Assembly: GCA_021202275.1 (NCBI GenBank)
Contig: JAJQDI010000010.1
Coordinates: 62,001 to 126,000 of the forward strand
Reading direction: 5' to 3'
Length of the DNA: 64,000 nt
Origin: Bacteroides sp.
GTDB taxonomy: Bacteria > Bacteroidota > Bacteroidia > Bacteroidales > Bacteroidaceae
Shown: piece by piece, positions 1 to 9,174 of the stretch
Layout of the letters: each line of letters opens with the position of its first letter
Position numbering within the stretch: the first letter of the stretch is position 1
The notes under the pieces: model-generated
What the model saw: the letters and a program-made list of their open reading frames with translations, nothing else
Database searches by the model: none
Told to the model about the DNA's origin: nothing
Position numbers and translations under genes: made by a program

Positions 1-662
1 TCGCCCACTCCTGCCCGCATAGCCAGTTCATCGATAACCTCCGTCTCGATCAGGGTAGAGTCCATATCAAAACAGATAAGTCTTCGCATGCGCCGGTACA
101 TATTATCTTCCTGCAAAGAGAAGTCCATGTCCAGGTCACTGGCCAGTTTCATCAACTGCTCCTGCATGATGATCCGATCTTTAGGAGTGCCCCGGACAGA
201 GAATTCGATGCAGGCCCTTATATTGGCTTTTGTTTCATCCAGAGGGATACGTCCGGTCAGCCTGCGAATGGCATCGATATTCATGCCCTGTTCGGCCAGG
301 ATACGTGTCACCGCGGAGATCTGAAGGGCAGACAGTTTTCGCCCCAGCAGGGTGAGGATATAACGGTTCTTACCCTGCATACCTACCCATTTTTCATACT
401 CCTCTACAGACACCGGATAAAACAGGATAGTCACCCCCAATGAAGTTGCCTTGAACAACAACTCTTTCATAATAAATCCGGAATGCTGTTCATCGGTTCT
501 GCACAGGATGCCCAGAGACAGGGTGTCATGGATGTCCGCCTGACCAATGTCGAGAATGGTTGTATCGTATTTTGCCAGGATTTCGGTAACAGAAGCTGTC
601 AGACCCGGACGGTCTTCGCCGGTAATAGAGATCAAAATGAGTTCAGTCTTCGTTGGTTGCAT
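1..662 (-). CDS. serB: Phosphoserine phosphatase SerB, 5' part (cut by window start)
   Basis: Leftward reading frame starting with ATG at 660-662 and running open to base 1, so the C-terminal half lies outside. The 220 visible residues hold two ACT-like regulatory domains (about 8-80 and 95-175; the first has the GEDRPGLTASVTEIL signature) followed by the start of a HAD hydrolase with motif I DMDSTLIETE. This is the arrangement of long, ACT-containing SerB, which dephosphorylates phosphoserine in the last step of serine synthesis in the cytoplasm. The start is supported by a -7-like element at 686-693. A confident family call; completeness cannot be judged. Confidence 0.92.
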   Translation of the reverse strand, partial: MQPTKTELILISITGEDRPGLTASVTEILAKYDTTILDIGQADIHDTLSLGILCRTDEQHSGFIMKELLFKATSLGVTILFYPVSVEEYEKWVGMQGKNRYILTLLGRKLSALQISAVTRILAEQGMNIDAIRRLTGRIPLDETKANIRACIEFSVRGTPKDRIIMQEQLMKLASDLDMDFSLQEDNMYRRMRRLICFDMDSTLIETEVIDELAMRAGVG

Positions 663-685
663 GTAACTTTATTCTAATTTTTGTG

Positions 686-693
686 CAAAAGTA
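686..693 (-). promoter_or_regulatory. Probable serB -7 promoter element
   Basis: On the minus strand this reads TACTTTTG, matching the Bacteroidetes TAnnTTTG -7 consensus, about 25 bases before the serB ATG. A clean -33 TTTG is not evident. Confidence 0.5.
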
Positions 694-764
694 GGGAAAA
701 TCTTCGGTTTTATGCTAAATAACATAAAATTTATAGGTAAAAAAGTAAGAAAATTTCTTGTTTA

Positions 765-797
765 TTTGGAAGTTAGTATAAGAATTCATTACCTTTG
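765..797 (+). promoter_or_regulatory. Promoter with -33 TTTG and -7 TACCTTTG
   Basis: TTTG at 765-768 and TACCTTTG at 790-797 are separated by 21 bases, the standard Bacteroidetes sigma-ABfr spacing. Transcription should begin near 803, giving the gene at 930 a leader of about 125 nt. The leader contains a small hairpin, GAAACT (874-879) against AGTTTC (896-901). Confidence 0.7.
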
Positions 798-929
798 CAC
801 CCAGTTTCAAATCAAAAGTATTGATTATCAATTTATTTGATATTCTATTACTTGACAGCGATCGTTCGGAAGAGAAACTACTGTTCCTGAGGGGCAGTTT
901 CCGGATAGTATTAACTAAAGCCTAATTAC

Positions 930-1430
930 ATGAAGTATGTAAAATGGATTTTTGTTGTATTACTGATTTGTTCCTTGACTTCTTTCGTTGAAAAAAACAA
1001 ACCGACCGGAGGTTTGATGGTAGGAGACAGAGCTCCTTCCTTTGAGATCAAGACCTCCGCAGAGCAACCAACTATGGAATTATCCCATTTGAAAGGCAAA
1101 TATGTGTTGCTTAGTTTTTGGGCCAGTTACGACGCATCATCCCGGGTCAGCAATGTGAGTCTGAATCACGCGATCCGTACAGCGTCTTCCGAAAACATCG
1201 AAATGGTTTCCGTTTCGTTTGACAAATATGCATCCATATTTGACGAGACCATTCGTAAAGATCAAATAGCCGGTAGTGCTGCTTGTTTTGTAGAAACACG
1301 AGGGGAAAATTCGCAGATATTTAAAAAGTATCGTTTGAACAAAGGATTTTCCAACTACTTATTAGATCAGAATGGTGTTATTATTGCCAAAAACATCTCT
1401 ACTGCTGATCTTTCTGCTTATCTGAATTGA
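930..1430 (+). CDS. Exported thioredoxin-fold (TlpA/ResA-like) protein lacking CxxC
   Basis: 166 residues with a hydrophobic N-terminal export segment (about 5-19) that is not a convincing lipobox. A TlpA/AhpC-TSA-type thioredoxin fold follows: GDRAPSFEI, then LKGKYVLLSFWAS, and later LLDQNGVIIAKN. In TlpA/ResA proteins the equivalent site reads WASWCGPCR. Here it reads WASYDASSR, so both redox cysteines are replaced (Asp and Ser), and only one cysteine remains in the mature part. It is therefore probably not a disulfide oxidoreductase and may bind or scaffold a partner in the periplasm. It is a single-gene unit with its own promoter and a strong terminator at 1503-1546. Confidence 0.7.
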   Translation: MKYVKWIFVVLLICSLTSFVEKNKPTGGLMVGDRAPSFEIKTSAEQPTMELSHLKGKYVLLSFWASYDASSRVSNVSLNHAIRTASSENIEMVSVSFDKYASIFDETIRKDQIAGSAACFVETRGENSQIFKKYRLNKGFSNYLLDQNGVIIAKNISTADLSAYLN

Positions 1431-1502
1431 TATTCAGATAGAATGAGAAAACCGTCTCCGGAATGCCGGAGATAAACAGACAGGGAATCAATACAACAAA
1501 AA

Positions 1503-1546
1503 AAGCTCCGCTTATCCTGTATTATGATACAGGATAAGCGGAGCTT
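1503..1546. terminator. Strong bidirectional intrinsic terminator
   Basis: A perfect 20-bp stem (1503-1522 with 1527-1546) closed by a 4-base loop, flanked by an A-run and a T-rich end. It can terminate the rightward gene at 930 and the leftward operon ending at 1740. Confidence 0.85.
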
Positions 1547-1739
1547 CTTATTTTCCGGCAGCCGGAACTTATGATGGATACGGAAAACCGTTAGCCTAAG
1601 ATAGAATCAACAAATAACTCGTACTATCTAAAGGGCTTTGAGGCTCAGTTCATTCAAATAGCGGGGAACTTCTTTTGCAAAGTTATAAAGATGTATGTTT
1701 TGGATCTTAGCGTAACTACGAGCAACAAACTCCTCTTCT

Positions 1740-2834
1740 CTATTTGGGTGCCTTCACATACAGATAAAAAGCAATCCCGGAATAGATCAGGTTAGGTATC
1801 CATACAGCAAGCCACGGAGGCATGTTGCCGTTTACGGCAAAAGTAGAGGTAATTGTCTGGAACATGATGTAGGAAAAGCTAAGCGCCAGACCGATCCCCA
1901 GATGCAACCCCATTCCGCCTTTGACTTTCCGCGAAGAGAGGGATACCCCTATGATGGTAAGTATAAAAGAGGCGAATGACATAGCGATCCGTTTATGATA
2001 CTCGATCTCAAACTCTTTGATATTGGCAAACCCTCTGCGTCTTTGCTTATTGATATATTCGTTGAGCTCGGGACTGCTCATAGTCTCCTGTTGCCCTTTG
2101 ATAATGAGAAAATCGGACGGCTCCATCTTTATGATGGTATCCAAGCGACTCCCTTTGGTTATGGTCTCTTCCAGATCATTCAGTTCGCGGATCATATAAT
2201 CTTTGATCGTCCATTTGTGTAGCGCGGTTGTATCGTAAGTAATACTGCGCGCGGTCAGATGCGAGACTAATTTCTTATCCTCAAACTTATCCAGAGAGAA
2301 ACGGTGCCCCGTCTTACTGTAATTCTCATATCTCTCTATATAAGCGATCACTCCGTTGTCTACCTCCAACTGAATGTTCCTCACCGAATTTGTTTTCTTC
2401 TTGCGGTAATACTGATCTTCAAATTCCAGTCGCGTCACACTCCCTTTGGGAATGATATAAGCTCCCAGTCCGTAGGTAAACACAGCAATGACTGCCGCGG
2501 AGATCATATACGGCCTCATCATCCGCTTGAAGCTCATCCCTGTGGAGAACATGGCAATGATCTCGGAATTCTCCGCCAGCTTGGTCGTAAAGAAAATAAC
2601 GGCAATAAAGACGAAAAGCGGACTGAACAGATTGGCGAAATAAGGAATGAAATTGAAATAATAATCGAATATGATTCCTCTCCAGGTCGCCTCATTGGTC
2701 ATAAAACGATCCATCTTCTCATTGAAGTCAAACACCACAGCAATGGAGATAATAAGTCCTATGGCAAAGATATAGGTTCCCAGGAATTTCCTGATGATGT
2801 ACCAATCCAGGTGTTTTAAGATCTTTCTTCTCAT
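1740..2834 (-). CDS. LptG/LptF-type (YjgP/YjgQ) permease
   Basis: YjgP/YjgQ-family membrane protein, the permease class that works with LptB to extract lipopolysaccharide from the inner membrane. Counting from the chosen ATG (2832-2834), there is a TM helix near residues 12-35, two more near 50-120, then a long hydrophilic periplasmic beta-jellyroll region and three C-terminal TM helices (from SFASFILTIIGVSL). Length near 364 fits the family. An upstream in-frame ATG at 2879 would overlap tgt by 43 bases, whereas 2834 leaves a 2-base gap. It is the last gene of the lon-tgt operon. Whether it is the LptF or LptG paralogue cannot be decided from the sequence alone. Confidence 0.85.
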   Translation of the reverse strand: MRRKILKHLDWYIIRKFLGTYIFAIGLIISIAVVFDFNEKMDRFMTNEATWRGIIFDYYFNFIPYFANLFSPLFVFIAVIFFTTKLAENSEIIAMFSTGMSFKRMMRPYMISAAVIAVFTYGLGAYIIPKGSVTRLEFEDQYYRKKKTNSVRNIQLEVDNGVIAYIERYENYSKTGHRFSLDKFEDKKLVSHLTARSITYDTTALHKWTIKDYMIRELNDLEETITKGSRLDTIIKMEPSDFLIIKGQQETMSSPELNEYINKQRRRGFANIKEFEIEYHKRIAMSFASFILTIIGVSLSSRKVKGGMGLHLGIGLALSFSYIMFQTITSTFAVNGNMPPWLAVWIPNLIYSGIAFYLYVKAPK

Positions 2835-2836
2835 AC

Positions 2837-3967
2837 TCAGAGCCGGGTAGTTACTTTTTTGATCATGGTGGCTTTCCATGAAGAAAAGTCTCCTTCTATG
2901 ATATGTCTGCGCGCTTCTCCTGCCAGCCAGAGGTAAAAAGCCAGGTTGTGAATAGAGGCGATCTGCATCGCCAACAACTCCTGCGCGTGGAAAAGATGCC
3001 TCAGGTATGCTTTGGTATATAAGGTATCTACCACGGATGCCCCGTCGGCCTCAATAGGAGAGAAGTCCATCTCCCATTTCTTATTTCTCATATTCAATAT
3101 ACCTTCTTTGGTAAACAACATTCCGTTGCGACCGTTGCGGGTAGGCATCACACAATCAAACATATCCACTCCACGTTCGATACCCTCCAGAATATTGGCC
3201 GGGGTACCCACCCCCATCAGGTAGCGGGGCTTGTCGCGCGGCAATATCTCATTCACGATCTCTATCATCTCATACATCTTATCTACCGGTTCTCCGACAG
3301 CCAGACCACCGATCGCGTTTCCGTCCGCGCCTTTGGAGGCAATAAATTCTGCCGATTCTCTGCGCAGATCCGGATATACACATCCCTGTACAATCAGGAA
3401 AAGAGATTGTTCATATCCGTACTTCGGTTCCGTTTCACCGAATCGCTGGATACACCGATCCAGCCAGCGGTGGGTAAGCCCCATAGACTTTTTCGCATAT
3501 GCGTAGTCCGAATCTCCCGGGGGACACTCGTCAAAGGCCATCATAATGTCTGCCCCGATGGTGCGTTCTATATCCATGACCTTCTCCGGGGTGAACACAT
3601 GCTTGCTGCCATCGATATGAGAGCGGAATTCCGCTCCCTCTTCCCGGAGTTTGCGGATACCCGACAGAGAAAACACCTGGAATCCTCCGCTGTCTGTCAG
3701 CATCGGACGGTCGAAACTATTGAATTTATGTAGTCCACCTGCCTTTTCCAGTACCTCCAGTCCCGGTCGCAGGTAAAGATGATAGGTATTTCCCAGAATG
3801 ATCTGGGCGTTGATATCCTCTTTCAGCTCGGTCTGATGTACCCCTTTCACACTACCCAGGGTACCTACAGGCATAAAAATAGGAGTTTCTATCTGCCCGT
3901 GGGCCGTCGTGATCAGACCGGCCCGGGCATTACTTTTGTTGTCAGTGTATTGTAGTTCAAATGTCAT
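2837..3967 (-). CDS. tgt: Queuine tRNA-ribosyltransferase (TGT)
   Basis: 376-residue TIM-barrel enzyme that exchanges guanine-34 for the queuosine precursor in GUN-anticodon tRNAs. Visible signatures are LTDSGGFQVFSL (substrate-binding Asp), GGLAVGEP, RYLMGVGTP, and MFDCVMPTRNGRNG, which holds the nucleophilic Asp. In the usual C-terminal zinc site CxCxxC...H the cysteines appear absent: the region before AYLRHLFHAQELLA reads without CxC. Loss of this zinc site is a feature to verify against Bacteroidales homologues. Its ATG overlaps the lon stop in an ATGA tetranucleotide (3964-3967), implying translational coupling. Confidence 0.93.
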   Translation of the reverse strand: MTFELQYTDNKSNARAGLITTAHGQIETPIFMPVGTLGSVKGVHQTELKEDINAQIILGNTYHLYLRPGLEVLEKAGGLHKFNSFDRPMLTDSGGFQVFSLSGIRKLREEGAEFRSHIDGSKHVFTPEKVMDIERTIGADIMMAFDECPPGDSDYAYAKKSMGLTHRWLDRCIQRFGETEPKYGYEQSLFLIVQGCVYPDLRRESAEFIASKGADGNAIGGLAVGEPVDKMYEMIEIVNEILPRDKPRYLMGVGTPANILEGIERGVDMFDCVMPTRNGRNGMLFTKEGILNMRNKKWEMDFSPIEADGASVVDTLYTKAYLRHLFHAQELLAMQIASIHNLAFYLWLAGEARRHIIEGDFSSWKATMIKKVTTRL

Positions 3968-6438
3968 GCTTTACACTCTTTCCTGACCGTCAGATCCAAC
4001 GCGTCCGCTACCTTATCATTCGTCAGCGCGATAGCAAACACCTCTTTTATATCCTTTACATAATGGAAGGTCAGGCCTTTCAGATACATATCCTGGATTT
4101 CGTCTATATTCTTTTTATTGTCCGCACTCATGATGATCTCTTTGATCCCTGCCCGTTTGGCAGCCAGGATCTTCTCCTTGATACCGCCTACCGGTAACAC
4201 TTTACCACGCAGGGTGATCTCACCTGTCATAGCCAGATTGGCCTTCACCTTACGCTGTGTCAGGGCCGAAGCCAGCGAAGTGACCATGGTTATCCCCGCG
4301 GAAGGACCATCTTTAGGTATGGCACCTTCGGGTACATGCACATGGATGTTCCACTGTTCGAAAAGTTCTTCATCCAGATCCAGCAACGAAGCATGAGATT
4401 TGATATATTCCAATGCCAACATGGCAGACTCTTTCATCACATCTCCCAGGTTACCTGTCAGGGTGAGTTTTCCCCCTTTCCCCCGGCTCAGGCTGGTCTC
4501 TACGAACAGGATCTCACCGCCTACCGCCGTCCATGCCAGTCCGGTAACCACACCCGCATATTCATTTCCCTGGTATTTGTCCCGGTTGTATTCCGGTGCT
4601 CCCAGGAATTCGTACAGGTCAGTGGGTTTGATCTCTGTTTTCGCGAAATAGCCATCGGTAGCATACTGGCGGGCCGACTTACGCAAGATCTTACCGATCT
4701 TCTTTTCCAGATCACGTACACCACTTTCGCGGGTATAACATTCGATGATCATTTCCAGGGTGTTCTTCGGGAATTTGATATCCGTTTTTTTCATTCCGTT
4801 GGCTTCCAGCTCTTTCGGAACCAAGTGGCGCCGTGCGATCTCTATTTTCTCTTCGGTGATATAACCGCTCACTTCGATCAGCTCCATGCGGTCGAGCAGG
4901 GGAGCAGGTATCGTGTTGAGGTTATTGGCCGTAGCAATGAACATTACCTTAGACAAGTCGTAATCCACATCCAGGTAGTTGTCATGAAAAGCTGTATTCT
5001 GTTCCGGGTCAAGCACCTCCAGCAAAGCCGATGAGGGATCTCCCTGACGGTCCGAACTCACCTTATCGATCTCATCCAGTATAAACACCGGATTGGAAGA
5101 CCCTGCTTTGATCAGGCTCTTGACGATCCGTCCCGGCATGGCTCCGATATATGTCTTTCTATGGCCGCGTATCTCCGCTTCATCGTGTACCCCTCCCAGG
5201 GACATACGTATGTAGTTGCGTTTCAGCGATGCAGCAATGGACTTACCGAGGGAGGTTTTTCCTACCCCCGGAGGGCCATACAGACAAATGATAGGCGACT
5301 TCATGTCTCCTTTCAGTTTCAGTACAGCCAGGTGCTCCAGGATCCTCTCTTTCACTTTTTCAAGTCCGTAGTGGTCTTTATTAAGCACCTTTTCGGCATG
5401 TTTGATGTTGAGGTTATCAGCGGTGTACTTACCCCAGGGAAGACTAAGCATCGTCTGGAGATAGTTCAGTTGCACACTATAATCCGGAGATTGAGGATGG
5501 GTGCGTTCCAGTTTAGCCAACTCCTTCAGGAAAACGGCCAGGACATCTTCACCCCAATTCATGCTCACGGCTTTCAGACGCATTTCTTCAATTTCCTGCT
5601 CCTGACCACTTCCTCCCAGCTCGTCCTGGATGGTTTTGATCTGCTGTTGCAGGAAATATTCCCGCTGTTGCTGGTCTATATCTTCACGGGCCCGCAACTG
5701 GATAGAGGCTTTTATTTCGGCCAGTTGTACCTCCCGGTTCAATATTTCCAACAGACGATAGGTACGGTCGCGCAGCGAATTAAATTGCAGCAGTTGTATC
5801 TTTTCATCCTTCTTCAGAGGAAGGTTTGTACAGATAAAATCTACCAGGAATATCTGATTGCCAATGTTCTTAATGGCGAAAGCAGACTCCTGATGGATCG
5901 ACTCGGACGATTTGATATAGCGGATAGTCAGGTCTTTGCAAGCCTCCACCAAAGCGATGAATTCCTTGTCATCTTTAGGCGGGATCTCTTCTTCCAGCAA
6001 CTGCACTTTCCCCTTCAGGTAGGGATGAGTGTGCGTAATACTTTTCAGATTCAACCGTTTGATCCCTTGCAGGATAACCGTCGTGGTACGGTCCGGCATT
6101 TCCAGAATGCGCACGATCTTGCCAACGGTACCGATCGTATGCAGATCGTCAAAATCCGGTGAATCGATCTGTTCCGCTTTCTGACATACTACAGCCACAT
6201 ATTTGTCCTTTTCCTCCGCCTCGCGCACCAACTTCAGAGAAGACTTGCGCCCCACGGCCACCGGCATAAATACTCCCGGGAACAAAACCATGTTGCGAAG
6301 CGGTAAAACGGGCAGATCATCGTCTATATTTATATCGAAAAGTTGTTCTTCATTCCCCTCGTAATCAGCAATAAATGAGAAAGCATTGTTGTCCTGATCC
6401 TCTGTTTCACTAAAATATCTATCTCTATTCATCTTCAT
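3964..6438 (-). CDS. lon: ATP-dependent protease Lon
   Basis: 824 residues, full length for LonA. Order: a substrate-binding N-domain (about 40-235), a coiled-coil region (about 235-340), an AAA+ module with Walker [10 protein letters not shown] (near 390) and Walker B FILDEIDK, then the protease domain with catalytic Ser713 in PKDGPSAG and Lys756 in GGIKEK. The 43-residue Ser-Lys spacing equals that of E. coli Lon. It degrades misfolded and regulatory proteins in the cytoplasm. First gene of lon-tgt-LptG-type, with a -7 element at 6479-6486. A second ATG two codons downstream (6432) is an equally good start. Confidence 0.97.
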   Translation of the reverse strand: MKMNRDRYFSETEDQDNNAFSFIADYEGNEEQLFDINIDDDLPVLPLRNMVLFPGVFMPVAVGRKSSLKLVREAEEKDKYVAVVCQKAEQIDSPDFDDLHTIGTVGKIVRILEMPDRTTTVILQGIKRLNLKSITHTHPYLKGKVQLLEEEIPPKDDKEFIALVEACKDLTIRYIKSSESIHQESAFAIKNIGNQIFLVDFICTNLPLKKDEKIQLLQFNSLRDRTYRLLEILNREVQLAEIKASIQLRAREDIDQQQREYFLQQQIKTIQDELGGSGQEQEIEEMRLKAVSMNWGEDVLAVFLKELAKLERTHPQSPDYSVQLNYLQTMLSLPWGKYTADNLNIKHAEKVLNKDHYGLEKVKERILEHLAVLKLKGDMKSPIICLYGPPGVGKTSLGKSIAASLKRNYIRMSLGGVHDEAEIRGHRKTYIGAMPGRIVKSLIKAGSSNPVFILDEIDKVSSDRQGDPSSALLEVLDPEQNTAFHDNYLDVDYDLSKVMFIATANNLNTIPAPLLDRMELIEVSGYITEEKIEIARRHLVPKELEANGMKKTDIKFPKNTLEMIIECYTRESGVRDLEKKIGKILRKSARQYATDGYFAKTEIKPTDLYEFLGAPEYNRDKYQGNEYAGVVTGLAWTAVGGEILFVETSLSRGKGGKLTLTGNLGDVMKESAMLALEYIKSHASLLDLDEELFEQWNIHVHVPEGAIPKDGPSAGITMVTSLASALTQRKVKANLAMTGEITLRGKVLPVGGIKEKILAAKRAGIKEIIMSADNKKNIDEIQDMYLKGLTFHYVKDIKEVFAIALTNDKVADALDLTVRKECKA

Positions 6439-6478
6439 TAAATTAGTTTATGTCAATTTGGCAGGCATAAAACACCTG

Positions 6479-6486
6479 CAAAGGTA
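6479..6486 (-). promoter_or_regulatory. Probable lon operon -7 element
   Basis: The minus strand reads TACCTTTG, a full match to TAnnTTTG, about 40 bases upstream of the lon start. No heat-shock-specific repeat is visible nearby. Confidence 0.55.
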
Positions 6487-6582
6487 ATCTATTCTTGTTT
6501 AATTGTGAACTTCCTTCTTCATAAAAAGACAAAATCAATGCCAAATAAAACTATTTACAGGATAATAACTAAAATTATTATT

Positions 6583-6590
6583 TAATTTTG
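6583..6590 (+). promoter_or_regulatory. Probable -7 element for the methyltransferase gene
   Basis: TAATTTTG matches TAnnTTTG. A TTTA at 6554-6557 could be a weak -33, but the spacing (25) is long. The predicted leader to the ATG at 6703 would be about 105 nt. Confidence 0.4.
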
Positions 6591-6702
6591 TAGAATAATT
6601 CAAGTACGCCTCAGCGATCCGGACAAATCCGGGAAGAAACAACTTTCCTTACAGAGTGTCCGGATAAGAATGAACAACGTATATCAAACAATTTCCTGAT
6701 CT

Positions 6703-7410
6703 ATGCCCACTCCCTTTTTCCATTTCAAGCAATTCACCGTCCGGCACGATCGTTGTGCCATGAAGATCGGGACAGACGGAGTTTTGTTAGGTGCCTGGAG
6801 CGCCGCAGAGAACAGACAACGGATCTTAGATGTAGGAACCGGTACCGGACTCATTGCCCTGATGATAGCCCAGCGCAATCCGAAAACCCACATCACAGCA
6901 TTGGAGATAGATCCGGAAGCCTGTCTGCAAGCCTGTGAAAATGTATCTAACTCTCCCTGGGCAGACAGAGTGGAGGTACGGCAGACTGACTTCAAGACCT
7001 ACACAACAGAGACAAAATTCGATCTGATCGTATCCAATCCTCCTTTTTTTACCAACTCTCTTCCCGGTCCGGATCACAAACGCAATCTGGCCCGGCATAC
7101 CGGAGAACTTACTTATGCTGATCTGTTGCAAAGATCGGCCGCATTGCTGAGCCATACAGGGGAGCTGGATATCATATTCCCAGCCACGGAAGAGACTCTG
7201 ATCCAAGAACAAGCCCTGTCCCTGAGACTGTTCCCACACAGACAACTGAACATACACCCCACACCGGATTCCCCGGTCAAACGTATCCTGCTCGGACTCT
7301 CCTTTTCTGAAAAAGCATATATCCCGGAAGAGATGATCATAGAAATGGATCGTCACCGGTACAGCGAAACATATATCTCACTGACCAAAGATTTCTATCT
7401 CAACATGTAG
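6703..7410 (+). CDS. trmN6: tRNA1(Val) A37 N6-methyltransferase (YfiC/TrmN6 family)
   Basis: 235-residue class I SAM-dependent methyltransferase. The SAM-binding motif I is ILDVGTGTGLIALMIA, an acidic motif II is LEIDPEAC, and the N6-adenine catalytic motif is SNPPFF. The N-terminal FKQFTVRHDRCAMKIGTDGVLLGAW is the hallmark of the YfiC group, which methylates A37 of tRNA-Val. Length is normal. It is a monocistronic unit between the divergent lon operon and cardiolipin synthase. Confidence 0.9.
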   Translation: MPTPFFHFKQFTVRHDRCAMKIGTDGVLLGAWSAAENRQRILDVGTGTGLIALMIAQRNPKTHITALEIDPEACLQACENVSNSPWADRVEVRQTDFKTYTTETKFDLIVSNPPFFTNSLPGPDHKRNLARHTGELTYADLLQRSAALLSHTGELDIIFPATEETLIQEQALSLRLFPHRQLNIHPTPDSPVKRILLGLSFSEKAYIPEEMIIEMDRHRYSETYISLTKDFYLNM

Positions 7411-7569
7411 ATCCGCAGACAGGCATATTTTATCCGGAAGTTCCCCTGGGCCTGAAAGCTCCGGAGAAAAGCCTCATAGTCCATTCAGCTCCCTGACAAA
7501 AACCACAACATTTTAACATCTTTATTTGTTACCATGTTCTATTAACGTACCTAACAACCCACAGCAGAC

Positions 7570-9006
7570 ATGGAGTATCAGGGATATCTCATTGCTATTC
7601 TGATCGTATTGTATATATTTTTAATCGTAAGATATGTATACAATATCATCATTTCTTATGATAACTGCAATACTGTCAAGACCATAAGCTGGATATTCGC
7701 GGTTGTATTTTTTCCCATTCTCGGAGTAATTGCCTATATCATTATCGGGCGCAACCTTACCCGCAGGAATATACGCTTTGAGAAGCTGCGCAGAGAGATA
7801 GACGGATATATCAGCCACAGAAACAAATTTGTGTATGAGGATAACAGCCGATCCGCAGGAAAACACAAAGAACTGAAGCATCTTCTTACCTGCCTGTGCG
7901 AACTACCGGTATTTCCCGGCAACAAAGTCGATTTCTATGCAAACGGAGAAGATAAATTCCGCGCGATGTATGCGGATTTTGAGACAGCCACCAAATACAT
8001 TCATATCATTTATTATACCATCGGTGGTGACGAAACGGGTATCCGCTTCAAAGATCACCTGATCAAAAAACGCAGGGAAGGAGTAGAAGTACGGATCATT
8101 TATGATGATGTAGGGTGTAACGAGACCCCTAAACACTATTTTGAAGAACTGAAAGAGGCCGGCATACTGATCACTCCCTTCTCGCCCGTCAAACTCTTCA
8201 AGAGAATAAGGACCATTAACTATCGCAATCATAAAAAAATAGTAGTGATTGATGGAGATATCTCTTATACGGGAGGGATGAATGTCAAAGATGAATATGT
8301 AAAAGGTTTGCAGTGGGGAGTATGGAGAGATACGCACGTACGCATCCAGGGATCGGCTACCCTGGGACTAGAATCTGTATTCCTGGTCGACTGGTATTAT
8401 GCTCACCGGGAACATCTCGACTACGACCGCTACTTCCCGAGAGCGCGGTTCTATGGAGAGTACCCTATACAGATGGCTACCGCAGAGCCGTTTGGAGAGA
8501 ACGCCAACATCCTGCAGGGAATGTTCCAGACCATTACCCGGGCCAGGAAATCGGTATACATCGAGACCCCTTACTTTGTACCTCCGGACAGCATACTCAC
8601 TGCCATACGCACCACAGCCCTGAGCGAAATAGAAGTCGTAATGGTATTGCCCGACCGGTCAGACAATGCCAAGGTACAGTATGCTTCCAACTCCTACATC
8701 AGCCAATTGCTATCGGCGAATGTAAAAGTATATAGATACACCAAAGGATTTATCCATTCTAAACTCATGGTCATTGATGACGAAATCACTATCGTCGGAT
8801 CTTCCAATATGGATAACCGAAGTTTCGAGTTGAATTTTGAGTGCAGCATTTTTGTATACGATACCCGGGCCAGTGAAGAAGCAAAGAATATGATACGCAC
8901 AGACATACAGGACAGTTACCTGCTGACACAGATCTTATGGGAAAAAAGAACCAAATGGCAAAAATTCGTTGAAGCCCTGTTCCATCTGTTCTCCCCTTTA
9001 TTGTAA
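7570..9006 (+). CDS. cls: Cardiolipin synthase (PLD superfamily)
   Basis: 478-residue membrane enzyme that joins phosphatidylglycerol molecules to make cardiolipin. Two N-terminal TM helices (about 5-25 and 37-57) are followed by two phospholipase-D catalytic motifs: NHKKIVVIDGDISYTGGMN in the first half and HSKLMVIDDEITIVGSSNMD in the second, each with the HxKx4D core. Length and order match ClsA-type enzymes. The 159 bases upstream hold no unambiguous promoter match. It acts at the cytoplasmic membrane. Confidence 0.95.
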   Translation: MEYQGYLIAILIVLYIFLIVRYVYNIIISYDNCNTVKTISWIFAVVFFPILGVIAYIIIGRNLTRRNIRFEKLRREIDGYISHRNKFVYEDNSRSAGKHKELKHLLTCLCELPVFPGNKVDFYANGEDKFRAMYADFETATKYIHIIYYTIGGDETGIRFKDHLIKKRREGVEVRIIYDDVGCNETPKHYFEELKEAGILITPFSPVKLFKRIRTINYRNHKKIVVIDGDISYTGGMNVKDEYVKGLQWGVWRDTHVRIQGSATLGLESVFLVDWYYAHREHLDYDRYFPRARFYGEYPIQMATAEPFGENANILQGMFQTITRARKSVYIETPYFVPPDSILTAIRTTALSEIEVVMVLPDRSDNAKVQYASNSYISQLLSANVKVYRYTKGFIHSKLMVIDDEITIVGSSNMDNRSFELNFECSIFVYDTRASEEAKNMIRTDIQDSYLLTQILWEKRTKWQKFVEALFHLFSPLL

Positions 9007-9125
9007 AACGAAAACCTCTGTTCCATTCTTCTTTTCCGGAATCATCAGCCATGAGAAAATGGGATTTTATTTATGTTAATAACCTCTTTTCCGATGAACA
9101 TAAGGAAAGGTGAATTGTATCTAAA

Positions 9126-9147
9126 ACAGTTGAAACGAAACAACTGT
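9126..9147. promoter_or_regulatory. Perfect 7-bp inverted repeat, operator-like
   Basis: ACAGTTG (9126-9132) and CAACTGT (9141-9147) form a perfect dyad with an 8-base centre, 28 bases upstream of the FAD oxidoreductase ATG. This position suits a repressor operator or a leader hairpin. No regulator is encoded next to it. Confidence 0.35.
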
Positions 9148-9174
9148 AAAACATAAATCTATAACAAGCCTCAT

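Noticed and set aside
1628..1740. 36-codon +1 frame after the LptG-type stop on the minus strand
   Set aside because: Its composition looks coding, but it has no start codon and no ribosome-binding signal, so it is not listed as a gene. A programmed frameshift extending LptG is not supported without homologues that have the tail.
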